Source of the DNA: Epiperipatus broadwayi
Taxonomy: Eukaryota; Onychophora; Udeonychophora; Euonychophora; Peripatidae
Length of the DNA: 64,000 nucleotides
Direction: 5' to 3'
NCBI GenBank assembly: GCA_028023455.1
Contig: JAQFVV010006215.1
Span: 1,124,580-1,188,579 of the forward strand
Program-made: the position numbers and the translations under genes
The notes under the pieces: generated by a model
Databases searched by the model: none
The model's input: only the letters and a program-made list of their open reading frames with translations
What the model was told of the DNA's origin: nothing
In this document: one piece after another, positions 32,771-45,670 of the stretch
How the letters are laid out: every line of letters starts with the position of its first letter
Position numbering within the stretch: position 1 is the stretch's first letter

Positions 32771-33100
32771 ATATATATATATATGACAATAGATGGCATT
32801 CTACCAAAAACACCATCAAGCATAGTTTTTTGTTTACATAAACGTCAGAGCAAGCATTCACTATCTCTAACTTTAATTTCCACCTTCAGATCATGATTTC
32901 ACTGACGATAGCAAATAGCTTGAAATCATGATCTGAAGGTGGAAATTAAAGTTAGAGATAGTGAATGCTTGCTCTGACGTTTATGTAAACAAAAAACTAC
33001 GCTTGACGGTGTTTTTGGTAGAACGCCATCTATTGTCATAAACACAAGTGTTAGCAAGTTTTGACTTGTGTTTTTTTGTTTTTCATATATATATATAATA
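32771..33100 (+). mobile_element. Young family C (subtype c) fold-back element with hammerhead at its apex
   Basis: Arms 32784-32900 and 32922-33038 (117 bp each) are inverted copies with only three differences. Each difference is CG in the right arm and TG in the left arm. The 21-base centre is the front half of a hammerhead, so the right arm reads a complete ribozyme and the left arm begins exactly at the GAAA box. The right arm continues into a tail with a hairpin ('acacaagt ... acttgtgt'), present once. Both ends touch (TA)n tracts, so a duplication cannot be delimited. 'tttatgtaaacaaaa' near the ends is shared with family C at 16.5-17.4 kb. Confidence 0.88.
32897..32938 (+). ncRNA. Type I hammerhead ribozyme (family C-c)
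   Basis: Stem I TTTCA (32897-32901) with TGAAG (32934-32938). Box CTGACGA 32902-32908. Stem II TAGC/GCTT (three pairs, the closing T-T unpaired), loop AAATA. GAA 32922-32924. Stem III ATC/GAT (32925-32927 with 32930-32932), loop AT. Cleavage nucleotide C 32933. All core positions fit CTGANGA...GAAA...NUH. The T-T mismatch next to the core may weaken activity. A competing fold is the long arm pairing itself, which sequesters GAAA. Confidence 0.75.
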
Positions 33101-34025
33101 AATATGCATCCTTAATTATATTTTATAATGAGATATAAATACATTGGCCATAGATTAATCAGATAAAATTAATAAAGTTTATGGACAATAGTGCAATAAG
33201 GTTATAATTTCAGATAAAACATTATAATGAGATTGAATAAAATTGAAAAAGTTTGCAAGATAATAAGACATATAATATCTTGAATTGTATTGTCAAAGTT
33301 TCAGCTACTATTTCCATAGAAAAGTTGCTTTCTTTTCATCCATTTGTAGAAATTTAGAGAGATTAAGGTAAAATAGCATAACTTGGGAGTTGTTTGCTGA
33401 GATAAGTTTCTTTTTAGCAGCACATATTGTCTTGTACTCCAAAATAATTAAAACTTAATTAACTTGGTTGTAGAATTTAGCAAGCAAATTAATATTAATG
33501 TCACCAATTTATAATGATGGTGAAAAAGTGATCATTATGCATTCAAAACTACTCCTTTTATATAATGTGATTCCAATTAGGGCAATTAACAGAAGAGGGG
33601 TTATTGCAATTGACAGGAATCTATAACATCTGCATTAGAAATGATTTATATATAATTAAATAAATATAGAGAAAAGTGATTTTAAGTGCTTTTTTTAAAT
33701 AAAAAATACAATTATTTATTAATTAAGACATATGAAATAAAATTATTTAACTTTGAATAGTAACAACAAAAAGAAGAAAAATAACTCATTTATTTATTTA
33801 TTTTTATTATGAGTTTAACAACAGATAAATTTATGAAGTTAGGCTTAACTTCTCAAAATCATAAAAAGATAGCAATCTTGGTATTGACATATTCTTAAAC
33901 AAATAAAAATGCAATCATACAGCTTTAAATACATAAAATAAAGCAATAAATCACTCAATTAAATTAATAGAGAAAACACCAGCCAATTTTTTAAAATGAC
34001 AATAATTTTTTTTATATACTAAATT
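33101..34025. other. AT-rich sequence, nothing recognised
   Basis: No features. Confidence 0.5.
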
Positions 34026-34092
34026 GTACCTGTATTTATTTTCTAGGCAAAATAAATGAGCACAATATTTATTCTCTAGGCAAAATAAATGA
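34026..34092. repeat. Tandem duplication of about 35 bp
   Basis: 'ctaggcaaaataaatgagca' occurs twice in direct repeat (about 34044 and 34077), immediately before a family B element. Confidence 0.8.
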
Positions 34093-34099
34093 GCACAAT

Positions 34100-34320
34100 A
34101 TATATATATGAGAGATAATGATCTGAACCAACTGATGAGTGCTGGTTCAGAACAAAATAAGTATATTGGAGATCATTTATGTTTTTTCACATGTATGTGG
34201 TCATGTGTATTGGCTGTATAAGATGGAGTGGAAAGTTGTAGTGAGCTTGAAAGTCTAAATTTTAAAATCTCTTTAATTATAGTTCAGTATAATCAACATA
34301 TTTGTATTTAAATATTAAAA
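34100..34320 (+). repeat. Family B element, copy 5, with decayed hammerhead
   Basis: It starts after a (TA)n run and contains 'gataatgatctgaaccaa', CTGATGA, then 'cacatgtatgtggtcatgtg' and the closing 'gtgagcttgaaagtctaaat'. Single orientation. Confidence 0.8.
34117..34177 (+). ncRNA. Decayed type I hammerhead (family B)
   Basis: Stem I is perfect: AATGATCT (34117-34124) with AGATCATT (34170-34177), and CCAA with TTGG. Box CTGATGA 34132-34138 is intact. The 3' half of stem II and the GAAA box have mutated (AGAACAAAAT where others have AGCATGAAAT), so it should be inactive. Confidence 0.7.
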
Positions 34321-34663
34321 GAAAACACATGTTTGGCAAAGATATAAAACCTACTAAGAAAGATATTAGTAGTTGATAGTTCTAATCTTCAGAAATACTT
34401 CAATAAATCCATGTTAAAACAAATAACTTTAAAATATTAACAATCTTCACTAATCCTTGACCTTGAATGAACTCAATAAGAAGATAATTTATACACTATT
34501 AAAGTTACACAAATAGTTGCGAAAAAAGGAGAATATACCAGTAAATTTTCAGCTAAGACAATGTGTGAAGAAAAGACAATATAAAAATATAAAACAATCC
34601 ATTTAGAAAAATTGAATATCTAATTCTGTAAACTGGCACATTTATTTAAAATCATGAATAAAA
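34321..34663. other. AT-rich sequence, nothing recognised
   Basis: No features. Confidence 0.5.
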
Positions 34664-34815
34664 TCAACATCTAGTCTTGCTGTTTATAAATGTATATTAA
34701 AATCTCTATGCACTTTAAGCATAAATGAATTCAATTATGCTTTTAACCTATTACTAGTAAGTGAATGTACAGAGATTTTAATATACATTTATAAACAGTG
34801 CTTGACTAGAGGTTG
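34664..34815. repeat. Inverted repeat, orphan family
   Basis: Arms 34664-34708 and 34771-34815 are nearly perfect ('gtttataaatgtatattaaa' inverted at right), with a 62-base centre that has its own small stem (AAGCATAA/TTATGCTT). No hammerhead box. Confidence 0.8.
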
Positions 34816-34929
34816 ATTTTTTTTTTTACAATTACAATTATTCCAGAACTTAATAATAATATATTTACAATTATTTGATATATCTATCTATCTTTGATAA
34901 GTATATGATTAAATCAACTTTCACTTTAA

Positions 34930-34970
<41 letters not shown>

Positions 34971-35228
34971 GGTAATAAATTAAATTTGATGTTTTATTGA
35001 TTTGAATATTATATATATATTGTTCACCAGTGAAGTGAATAAATAAACCTGATACCTAGCATAGCTGATGAAAAAGTAAAACCCTTAAAATCATGACCTG
35101 CATGCTTTTGTACCATTAATTTTTTATTAGCACTTTATTGCCAGTTAGAGTAATTCAAATTTTATTTCTTATATATTGCTTAAATATATAGATAATAAGA
35201 GTTAAGTACCTAATTAATAAGATTTTAT
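34816..35228. other. AT-rich sequence with (TA)n(TG)n tract
   Basis: Microsatellite (TA)n(TG)n at about 34928-34971; otherwise nothing. Confidence 0.6.
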
Positions 35229-35432
35229 ATATATTACTTTTTTATAAAACTCCTCATATACATCCTAATGCAATTTTTCTAATTCATTCTTTATTTTTCA
35301 AACAGTTTTGACTGTCCTGCAGTCTTCATCAGAGCTAAAATAAACTGTTAGAAAAATAAAGGAGAAATTATAAAAATTGCATTAGAGTGTATATGAGGAG
35401 TTTTATAAAAAAAAGTAATATATATATATGAC
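35229..35432. repeat. Family E-like fold-back element, copy 2
   Basis: Arms about 35229-35281 and 35368-35423 share 'ttttataaaactcctcatat' and its inverse. The centre carries a hammerhead-like core on the minus strand (35305-35332): CTGATGA, A, GACTG/CAGTC around CAGGA, then AAAAC in place of GAAAC. (TA)n tracts flank both ends. Confidence 0.75.
35300..35335 (-). ncRNA. Hammerhead-like motif, family E
   Basis: Minus strand: CTGATGA 35332-35326; stem II GACTG (35324-35320) pairs fully with CAGTC (35314-35310). G of GAAA replaced by A. Stem I and III unclear. Inactive relic at best. Confidence 0.45.
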
Positions 35433-36020
35433 GAAATACAAAAAAAGTAAAGGAGAAGATATAAGAATAATACTTCTAATTACATTTGATTTGATTTAAT
35501 CATAATTTTGATTACTGATAGTACTGCATTTTTACTAAAAAGCAAAAAATATATAAAAATAACAAACACTTTAATATAATTTTATTTTAGTATCAAATAA
35601 TTAAAATTATAAATAAATTTAAACTTTGTACTATATAGTAATTATTTAAAAAATAGTTTAATACATATATATTTGTAGAAAATAATTAAAATTATAAATT
35701 TAAACTTTATACTAGACAGTAATTACTTTAATATAAAAAGTCAGATTTAATTGCCATATTGGTTAAAATTATTCAAATTCTTTTATAATGTATTGGCTTA
35801 TATATCAATAATAATTAAAGTAAATTCACAAATGTTAAATAAAAATTTATCTCCAATAAAAACCAGTAAATTATCTTTTTTTCAGATGTATGCAAGATCA
35901 ATACATTTTATAACAGAGTGTATAAAAATTATTTCTAATTAATAGATTTATATTTCAAACTAATTAATAGTTTTATTTAAAATAATGATTAACATAAAAT
36001 GAAATTTAGTCATGTAATAT
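35433..36020. other. AT-rich sequence, nothing recognised
   Basis: ORF of 63 codons at 35751-35942 is not supported as a gene. Confidence 0.5.
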
Positions 36021-36240
36021 ATATATAAACCATATAATATTAAATCATCCATTCACTTTACTACAGTTACACAATGCTTTATTCACCACCCTCTTTTACA
36101 GTTTACTGTTTTGATTGCCCTTGCAATCTTCTTCAGAACTACAACATAATACAAACATATGAATATAAATATACATGAAATAAAGCATTGTGTAACAGTA
36201 GTAAAGTGCATGGGTGATTTAATATTATATGGTATACATT
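36020..36240. repeat. Family E fold-back element, copy 1
   Basis: Arms 36029-36083 and 36178-36232 are inverted ('ttacacaatgctttatt' and 'aataaagcattgtgtaa'). The element is bordered by (TA)n on the left. The half-element at 11.8 kb matches its left side. The minus strand of the centre has a hammerhead-like core. Confidence 0.85.
36095..36140 (-). ncRNA. Hammerhead-like motif, family E
   Basis: Minus strand: CTGAAGA (36136-36130), A, stem II GATTGC/GCAATC (six pairs) around AAGG, AAAAC for GAAAC (36112-36108), then stem III-like ACAGT/ACTGT. One core G lost. The stem II C-to-T change relative to the 11.9-kb copy restores full pairing. Confidence 0.5.
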
Positions 36241-36463
36241 GGGCAATGCAATAAGAAAGAGTTGTTATTATACTTCTTGAAGTAGATTTATATGAATGAT
36301 AATAAATATAAAGGTTAAATAAGTAGGAAAAACATGACCTAGTGACTATGTAATATTTTCTCTTTTTTCTACAATAAAATAAAAATTAAAGTAAGAAAAC
36401 AAACAAGCTAATTTTTTAATTGAAAAAGTGTATTACACTTGGTCAGTAATGTAACTTAAATTA
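36241..36463. other. AT-rich sequence, nothing recognised
   Basis: No features. Confidence 0.5.
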
Positions 36464-36615
36464 ATTCTATTTAATAGACCAAACAGAGATCGTTATTGTT
36501 TTTACTTAACCTGTTTGAGAATGGATTCAAAGCAATGGGTTCTATTTAATGAACAAACAGATATCATTGTTGTTTTTGCTTAACCCATTTGAGAATGGAT
36601 TCAAAAGCAATAGGT
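36464..36615. repeat. 76-bp tandem duplication
   Basis: Two copies (36464-36539 and 36540-36615), both with 'gagaatggattcaaa' and 'ttctatttaat'. No known family. Confidence 0.85.
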
Positions 36616-37165
36616 TCAGTGATTATCAATTAAAAATACTGGGGAAAAAGGAAATAAAAATTAAATAGAACTTTTTTTTTTTTTTTTTTTTACCAAAAAC
36701 GAAAAAAATAGCAAATAAGATTTTTCTAAACAAAAGAAAACATCCTGGCCTCTCTAATTTACAATAATTTATATTAAATACTGATATTTTCCCCCTTTCT
36801 TTTCCGGAACCAATATATTGGTGAAAATAGCAGTCAATAAATAGTAGTGCAAATAAAACATTATTATTTAATGAATATAATATTAAGCTGCTTTTGACTG
36901 AATGAATACTAATTGGAAAATTATCAAAAAAATTGTTGTATTGCTATATAATGTCCATAAATTGTTCACACTTATATAGAATTGATTATAAACTTAAAAA
37001 GAATAATCATTATTAGATAATAAGATTTCAAGTGCACAAAAAATTAATTATAAATCAGTGAAAATAAATTTCTTTTCTGTTGGGCTCTTTTATTGGTCAG
37101 AAGACCTGCAAGTATAAAACTATCCTATAATAATAAGATATTTTTTATATATTAATTGCTATTAT
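36616..37165. other. AT-rich sequence, nothing recognised
   Basis: Includes a T-run at 36670-36691. Confidence 0.5.
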
Positions 37166-37355
37166 TGTCTTTGCACTAAAAAAGAAATAAATTTGATTCT
37201 TCAACCACAATTGAAATAAAAGCATGGGGAGTCCAGAAATTAATTAAATAAATCCCTTGATATTAAAAATAGGGATTGACTTAATTAATTTCTGGACCCC
37301 ATTTTCATGCTTTTGGTTGAAGAAACAATTATTTTATTTCTTTTTAGTGCACAGT
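37166..37355. repeat. Inverted repeat, orphan family
   Basis: Arms about 37171-37256 and 37272-37352 pair via 'agtccagaaattaattaa' and 'ttaattaatttctggac', and via outer 'gcactaaaaaagaaataa' and its inverse. Small indels between arms. No hammerhead box and no second copy seen. Confidence 0.8.
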
Positions 37356-38105
37356 CAATAAAAGCATTTAATACTTTATCTTATTTTTAAGTTTTTAATA
37401 TTGGCACAGTAAATGAAAATATAAAACTATATTGTATTTCAAATTAACTGGACACATATTACAGTTTATAAAAACATTGTGCTATATAAAATAAATATCT
37501 TGTTTAAATATTATATTTAATGTTTTCACGGTTGTATGATATAGATAAGTTATTATTTTTTCAATGGACTAGTTAGTTGAAGGAAAATAATACACAGTTT
37601 AGCCCAAAAAGTAATAATTTATATATATGTAATTCAATTAAACATTAATTAACTTAAATTAAAATAAATAATATTTATTTTAATTAAATTATGCCAAGGC
37701 ATTATTTATAGTATATATTAATTCTTTATAATCGAATATTTTTTCCAGTTTAAATTAGGTCTTCATTGCTTACTGATCATTCCAACTTCCTTTTGACTTT
37801 ATAAAGTAAAAGTTTTTATTCATTGGCTTGCACTCAGAAGTTCCAAAAAATCGTCTGATAATGTTACAGAATTGTTTTTAAGATTTTGTATGTTTAAGAA
37901 GGCATCATTTTAGAATTTTTCTTTACTCAAAAAATGGCAGAAAAACCAGTTTAAATTATGTTTATTTACTTACTGACCATTGTAACTGTCTTTGTAAAGT
38001 GAACATTTTTATTTCATTTATTTTTACTCCTAAGCTCCCAAAAATTTGACACCAAAATGTGTACAATTTCATTCACCCATTGCTCTTTAGTTCTGAAAAG
38101 AATCA
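37356..38105. other. AT-rich sequence, nothing recognised
   Basis: Two loosely similar stretches ('ccagtttaaatta' at about 37746 and 37950) suggest an old local duplication. Confidence 0.45.
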
Positions 38106-38197
38106 TTAGACAAGTTCAGACTTTCAAGCTTCCTGCAGCTATGCACTCCATCTTATACAACCAATACACATGAGACCACATACATGTAAAAAAGATA

Positions 38198-38258
38198 AGT
38201 GATCTCCAATATACATATTTCATGCTGAATTGGCATGCATCAGTTGGTCCAGATCATT
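38198..38258 (-). ncRNA. Type I hammerhead (family B), core mutated
   Basis: Minus strand: AATGATCT with AGATCACT (one mismatch), CCAA with TTGG, box CTGATGC (38243-38237) in place of CTGATGA, stem II ATGC/GCAT, then GAAATATG. The changed last base of the box should abolish cleavage. Confidence 0.7.
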
Positions 38259-38689
38259 TCCCACACTTATATACAATCAGTGCTCATGTTATATTAAGAT
38301 AGAAAATCTTCAAACCTTAATGGACAAGCTTCCATCTTCTCCAGCTTCCAAGTCTTCATTCATCCATGTCATTGAAAATTCAATGATGGAAGACTCAAAG
38401 CCCTTGTTGATGCCAATAATATTATCGTACCCACATTGATTTTAAGTCATTCTAACCCCTAACATATAGGACCTTAATATGCCCATTTAAATACACTGAA
38501 AACTGACTTAATGTCATCATGGTCATGACAATAATATTGGCATCAACAAAGGCTCTGAGTGGCTTTTCATATATATATAGATGGCTGAAGAGTTAGAAGC
38601 TATAGAAGACTGAAGTTTATCCATTAATGTTTGAAGATTTGCTATCTTAATATAACCTGAGCACTGTTTGTATATATGTGTGGAAGATG

Positions 38690-38745
38690 GGATCTGGGCC
38701 AACTGATGAGTGCTGGTTCAGCATGAAATATGTATATTAGAAATC
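38690..38745 (+). ncRNA. Type I hammerhead (family B)
   Basis: Box CTGATGA 38703-38709; stem II GTGCT (38710-38714)/AGCAT (38720-38724), loop GGTTC; GAA 38725-38727; stem III ATA/TAT around TG; cleavage nucleotide A 38736; stem I CCAA with TTAG (one mismatch). The outer part of stem I has eroded. Core complete. Confidence 0.75.
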
Positions 38746-38870
38746 TTTTTTTTCACATGAATATGGGCATGTGTATCAGTTGTATAAGATAGAATGTATA
38801 GGGAGATTGAAAATCCAAGTTCAAGTCTTTTTTTATTACATTTAGTATAGACAATATACTTATATTTGAA

Positions 38871-41800
38871 ATTAATTATTATAACATTTTTTCAAATTGG
38901 ATGCCTGGGTGCTTACTAATAAAAACTGTGCTTGTAAATTATATTTTTATTAAATGCAATAAATGTTTATTTTAAATTTTAAATCAAATTTTAATCAAAT
39001 CATTAAATTGAAACAAACTATAAAACAATATATATATATAATCCTAGAACATGTATTCTTTAAAACTGCTCTTTATTTCTGTAAGTATTTACCCTAAGTA
39101 AATTAAAATGTTATTAAATTGAAAAAAATAATGCCTTCTCATGATCATTATTTAAAACAAATGAAATTTCTAATAATAATTGTTAAAACTAATACATAAA
39201 ATTATTAAATATTTTTTATATTTTCCTTGCTCTCTGTTTCATATCTATCAAATTAGCTGATATACTGAAAAGTTATGTGTTTCAAATGGATTAGATGATA
39301 TAAATAACTTTTGTATATATCAATTTTCAAGCAATTCTACTGAATTTAAGTATATTAAACCCTGATTTTAAAATTTCACTTTAACTTGAAAAAAATTAAA
39401 AGTTAACAAACAAACAGATTTTTCAAAATCAATAAAAGCATTTAAAAAAAACCCAGATCTAAAATAATTAGCTTTCCAACAAGTGATGTAATTCAGGGTC
39501 AAATATAATTCCATACCAGATATAAACAAAGTTTCATTTAATATAGACAATAAATAATCTACATAAGATATGGATTCATGGAAAAGGAAACCATTTCTAT
39601 TGTCTTAAATTTAATTTAATAGTACTATATTTGAAAATAGTTACATTTGATTCATATTTAATTAGACATTAGATTTCTTAAATGAGAAGTAATGATTCTT
39701 TCCTTATGTTGATTATTTAGTGGCATTATTAAATAAAGCTTTGTTTAGATCTAGCCTGAATTTAATTGACTTTAAAATCAATCATTTTATACTTTCAGTC
39801 ATTCAGAACAAGAGCAGAAGCTTTACCCAATTATACTGATAACATATGGAAAAAGACACTTCTATTGTCTTACATTTAATTTTAAAATGATGTATTTATT
39901 ACTAATTAATAAAACAATTGGTGAATTTATTTCAGAGTTGAATGAACATAGATATGCAAAAAAAAAAATTATATGCAAAAAAGTATGTGATGGAAATTAA
40001 AAATATGTAGTAAATATACACAAACACAATATTAAAATAGGACCACTATTTTTTCTTATAAAATCTATGATAGCATCAGGAAGCTAATTACTATTGAAAG
40101 CAGGAGTAAAAAGTTTTTTTTTTTTTAAAAAGGAATGGGCTGTAATTATTTTTTTTTATAATAATGCTATTTTAAAATTTTATGAAAATACACTTTTTAA
40201 AAATATGCAAATTTATAATTGAGCTCAACAATTATAACTCTTTTTCTGAGAGTCATTCTGTTTATGCAACATGCACTTGGTGAATTCTTAAACTTTATAT
40301 AATTATTATAGATTGTGCACTCTGTATACATAATTAATATCTGGCATACACACACATCCACATACATAATGTAATTGTCAATGGTAGTGAGATATTTGGA
40401 ATGTAGGTGTATAAATAGATTGGATAGAATAAACCAATAGTTGGACGATTTAAACCATTTTATTATTTTATGAGCTGTTTATTATCATATGTGAGAAATC
40501 TGAACTTTATATTATAAGATCACCAGTATCAATTATGCTGTGGGTACTGAGATCTTTTCCTTTCCACTTTTGATTTCCATTCACAGATCCAATTGTTTTA
40601 ATACCAAGTCGCTCAATAATCATCAAATGTCCATGAGAATATTGTGAATTGTAATTGTCTATTACAATGGACATTTTTGTACAATGTATTATAATAAAAA
40701 TATGAAGCTTAAATATATATGATTATCATAAATGGTAGAAAACCATTTAAAGGCATTCATGTTGTGTAGCACAATATTAATAAAGAACAGAATATACAGT
40801 TTTTCAATAAATAAAAATTATTTTGAAACTGATTATAAACAAAAATATAAATTTATACATAAACTTTCTTATCATTTTCCCCATGGAATTATAAAAATTT
40901 TCTTTAATTATACATTTATATCTGTTACGATACAAACGTGTGCTTGTAAAATGTAATTAAAAACTAACATTGAGAATGAACATAAAATTATCAGCTCTGT
41001 AATAAAATAATAATTGTGCATATGTAAATTTACATTATTTGCTTTTTTATTCACTAATTTGGAATCGGTTCTCATTTGTTTTTCTTATATGGGATGATTA
41101 ATATTGATTATGAAATAATGAATAATAAAATAAATTATTGTCTATAATTATTTAAATATATATTGAATTAAACAATCGTAGATCTAATTATTGTTGGTAT
41201 TACACAAATTCATATGTGTAAAACATTTGTATATTAAATAATATTTTATTCTTTCATATTTCCAACGAATATTCATATAATATTGAAAAATAAAATAATT
41301 CTATTTATTATAATATAATAGAGTTTTTGTATTAATGATCAAAAATTATAATATAATAGAGTTAAACACACAGATATTGAAAATGATTATTTTACACGTG
41401 ATAATTTTTTGCAGTTTCTTGAGATTTAAAAACAAAATAAATATGTATATTAATTTCTCTCAATTGTCAAAAATGTAATAATTATAATCATCCATAGACT
41501 AAATATATACTACATAATTAAAGATCCCATGACTGGAAGATACATGTAGATATTATCTTTTAAGGTTTAATATCATCTTTAAAATGACTTGATATATATA
41601 TATAAACAAATAAAAAATATGTATAGTGTCTACCATTATTTATATATACTTGTTAAAAAAAAAAAACTAAAATGGATTATTGGAAGAATTTTATCATTCA
41701 CTCTCCTTGGGACTGACCCATTACACCAAAAAGAGAAATACAAGATAAGAATTTACATTCTTAACTTTAATATAAACGCATTTTCAATAACATAATCTTT

Positions 41801-44800
41801 TACACACAGATTTATATATTGTAACATTACAGTATTTAAATTGGCTATTATATTAAAAAAAAACTAAATTTTTTATTGGCTTTAATTTTTATAGTTAAGC
41901 AAATATATTCATCGGGGTCATTGATGGTATGCCATACAATATAATCATTATCATGTTTAAATAGTCTTTCTTACTAATGTATATAAAAAATATATAATTT
42001 TATATAGCATTTCTGAATGGTTTTCTATGCAGATTTCGTTGTTATTCTTATTAAGGAATAAAGTTATCAAGTTGTATAAATCAAAAGAAGTGCACACACA
42101 AACAAATAATTCAAAAACTAGACTCATAGAATAGAATTATAAATTCAACACTAAAACACTTTATTTAATAAGAGATAGAACAATCAGTTCCTACATTTTA
42201 TATTTAACACGCATGTGTGGAAACTTGGAAGCTTACGTGTTAAGATTTTTTTATTTAGTAAAGATAGATTTACTTTGCTAGAACATTTATGTAATGATAT
42301 TCATTAAAAGGTTAATTAAAATTTAAATAAATAAATATCTGAAAACTTTATGGTTATGATTTATTTATTTTAACCAAATTATTAAAGAATTATTTCCAAA
42401 ACCAGGAAATGAAAATGAAGCAGTTAAAAAAGACTGAAATTATTATTTTTTTCATTTTTAAATGGTGTTTCTAAAGTTTTTCTGCCTGATTCAAAAATCT
42501 TAACTTTAATATTTTGTCCAGACAAATAAAGAAACCCCAATGCATGATGGAAAATATTCTGTAATCCAGAAATCATGTAATGACTGGTATAAAAGCTGAA
42601 GTTTGGAAAATCTGGACAGTCATCACAAATTTTTACTGCAACCAGGATCTAAACAGGTTCAATTTTTTAAATAGCCATTTTGTTTGTCATCTATGTGTTG
42701 TTGACTCTGCTAGGCAAATGATTTCTTATCATCATTGAGAAGAAAGATGGATAACAACAAATAAACCAGAAACCATCGTTAATTAATTCATTAATTTTTT
42801 ATTTCAAGAAATTGTATTTATTACAGGCAACTGTTAACGGGAAAATAGACAAATTAACTTATAAAAGGCTGTCTCACTACTTTAACAATAAATCACTGGA
42901 TTTCATCAATTGAAGGTCATGATAAATAGTTGATATATTTTGGAAAATTATATTAATTTCAAAAATGTTGTTGATATTTATTTTCACATTACTAAAAAAA
43001 TAAATATTTTCTTCACTACAAGAAAGGATGTATATTCATCTCAATGTTGTGAAATGTCTTGTCATTAATTATGTAAGGAAAAACTTTAAGTAATATTTTA
43101 TTTTCAACTCAAATATGCCTCTGTGTAAACTTGTTGCTTAAAGAAATGAATTTTGATTCAAAAGTGAAGTAAAAATTACTTCATTGTGGTGTTAAACTAT
43201 TTGCTTTATCAGAGATGGATCAGAATTTGTGGTATCATGGATTAAAGATCTATAAATGAATGGATTAATTATATATCTCAAATTAAAGCAGTAATGAACA
43301 CTAATTTTTTGGATAAAATTGTAGCATCTGTTCAAATGAATTAAATTGTGATGTGGAATAAACTATGATTTTGTATCCAGTGCTTAAGGACTTGCATTAT
43401 GGATTATCAATGTTAAATATTTAAATAACATTCGGTAAATAATGGAATAGAAAAGTTAAATATTTAATTGCCACTCCTGAATTATGGATTATCAAAGCAA
43501 ATATTAGATATGATAAATGTCCAAGTGATAAGCAATCTTAAAATGAATTAATGTGTTGAATGTAACTTACCTATAATCAACAAGTATGATAAATGGAATT
43601 TATTAATCTTTATGCTGTGTCCAGAAAGGATTATATTACAAAGTGAAATTATTGTGCTTTACCTCATTGATGATGATGTTATTTTAAAAATGCTTGTAAG
43701 TTCCCAAGGGCTCTGGAATATTTTGCAAATATTAATATTTCAGTGGGATAAATTTTAAATTGTCATACCTGTTGGAAGATTATTTAATGCATTTGTATAA
43801 AATTGTTTTTATCTTAGTTAGTTAATATTATAATTGTTATTAATGTAATAAAGTTTCTCATATATTACTATGCTTAGGTATAGATAATATTTAATATTAT
43901 TATTGTTGTTATTGAATGAGATTAAATGTGATTTACCTTAAGTTTATGTTGTACAAATTTAAGGTAATTATTAAGCTTATAAAAAACATGCCATATGGCA
44001 AATATTATATGTTTTATGGATTCTTAAGTTCAACCTCAAAGTTTAAATGGAGTTCCAATCTTTATGTAGATGAATAAATCTGTATGGAATATTTTATGCA
44101 TCACTCTTACATGTTAGTGTTAATTTTTCATTGATATATAGTATGTAATTTTGCTAGTACTGTAGCACACCTAATGTTTAAGCCTGCCATTGAATCCAAT
44201 AAATCGTCTTGAGGCAAAATAAATAAGTCCAATGTGGGAAATATTAGCTAGATATGCTAAACAATGATTTGAAGTTGCATCTCTTAAAAGCGTGAAAACT
44301 TCTCTAGCATTAAGTAAGGTTGAGTGATAGTTGATTAGTTAGTGAAACAAACTAATTAAGAATGACTATAAAACATTTATTTTTTATGAAGATGATAATT
44401 ATTATCCTCCAATATTTAAATTGAGGATTATTTTGAAATAATAAACAGCTTATTTCTATTTAATGTTAATGTCTTTACAACACTGTCTGATAACACACTT
44501 TACATATCACAAATTCAAATTAAATTTAGAAAACAAATAGTAATACTTATTAGATATTTTATTGTATTATTTGTTTTTATCATTTGGTTTATATTGTGTA
44601 ATAAATTAATTGCTAATTTTTTAAATATTTCTCTTTGTCGTTATTAAAGAAATATTATCACTCATTTTCACGATATAAAAGTCATATTTAAGATATTAGT
44701 TTACACATAAAATCTATCTGGATTAAGTACATATTAATGTATTAATGCTATCTGAAATAGAAAATTATTGGGTAAGATAGTGTACATAAAATCCCCTTTA

Positions 44801-45670
44801 CATTGTTGTATCCTAAAATGCATAAACACAATTTGTATCCATGCATTTATTTTTTTATTTTATATAACTCTGAGATAAATCATTAATCAACTTTATATTT
44901 AAAGTTGTTAGCCTTAGTTTTAAAACACAGAGTTTCTCTTAATTAGTTCTTATAATAACAAACAATATCTCTCTAAGGTTTATTATTATCAAATAGAATA
45001 AGATTAAGAATACACTTATTATTATAAAACCCTGAGAAATTTATATATTTTATTGAATGTGAATGTATTATCAACATATAGAATAGTTTTAGCTTATATG
45101 GAAATATATATAACTTGTATGCATAGTGAATTGCAAGTTATGTGAGGGTTAGTAGTAGCACTACTTTCACATTATCAATCTCAGCCGTCTCAGCCGCAAC
45201 ATCTCCACCGAATTTTTCCACATCGTTGCCAACGAAATAGCTTTTTTTTTTATTGCTTCAATATATAGAGAATATATCAATGTATAACTGATGTATCTTT
45301 TTAGGCACTGGTGAATGACAAAGAAAAGTAATACCTTTTATTAAAATATAATTGGCTGGCATTAATCCCAATGATTACAAATTATTTAATTTAAAAATAA
45401 ACAATGTTTTCAATATTATAAAAGAAGAAAATAATTATTATATTTATTTATTCGTTTGTATGATGGTACAAAAGTTTCATTGATATTCACTTTGAATAAA
45501 AATGCTGTTATAAGTAATAGTTTAATTTTAATAACATATTGAATTAACTATAATTGTCAATATAAGTGTATTTCTATCAACTATGTGTTTTTTTCTATAC
45601 ATATTAAGTAGCTAGATAATGGTTCTTAACCAAAGGTTAAAATAGGATTAAATCAACTATATACATAATA
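38871..45670. other. Long AT-rich stretch without recognisable elements
   Basis: I read this stretch for ORFs, inverted repeats and matches to the families above and found none I would support. Short AT-rich ORFs (for example 40732-40956) have no motifs. It may be ancient intergenic or intronic DNA. Confidence 0.5.

Larger units (their letters stand above)
38106..38870. repeat. Family B fold-back element, copy 6: full-length inverted dimer with two hammerheads
   Basis: Two copies of the family B unit face each other head to head: minus unit about 38115-38430, plus unit about 38517-38868. The centre is around 'gcccatttaaataca'. Each arm carries a hammerhead (38198-38258 minus, 38690-38745 plus). 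Arms differ by many substitutions, so the insertion is older than the 32.8-kb element. The outer ends 'gactttcaagcttcctgcag' resemble the 4.66-kb copy. Confidence 0.85.
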
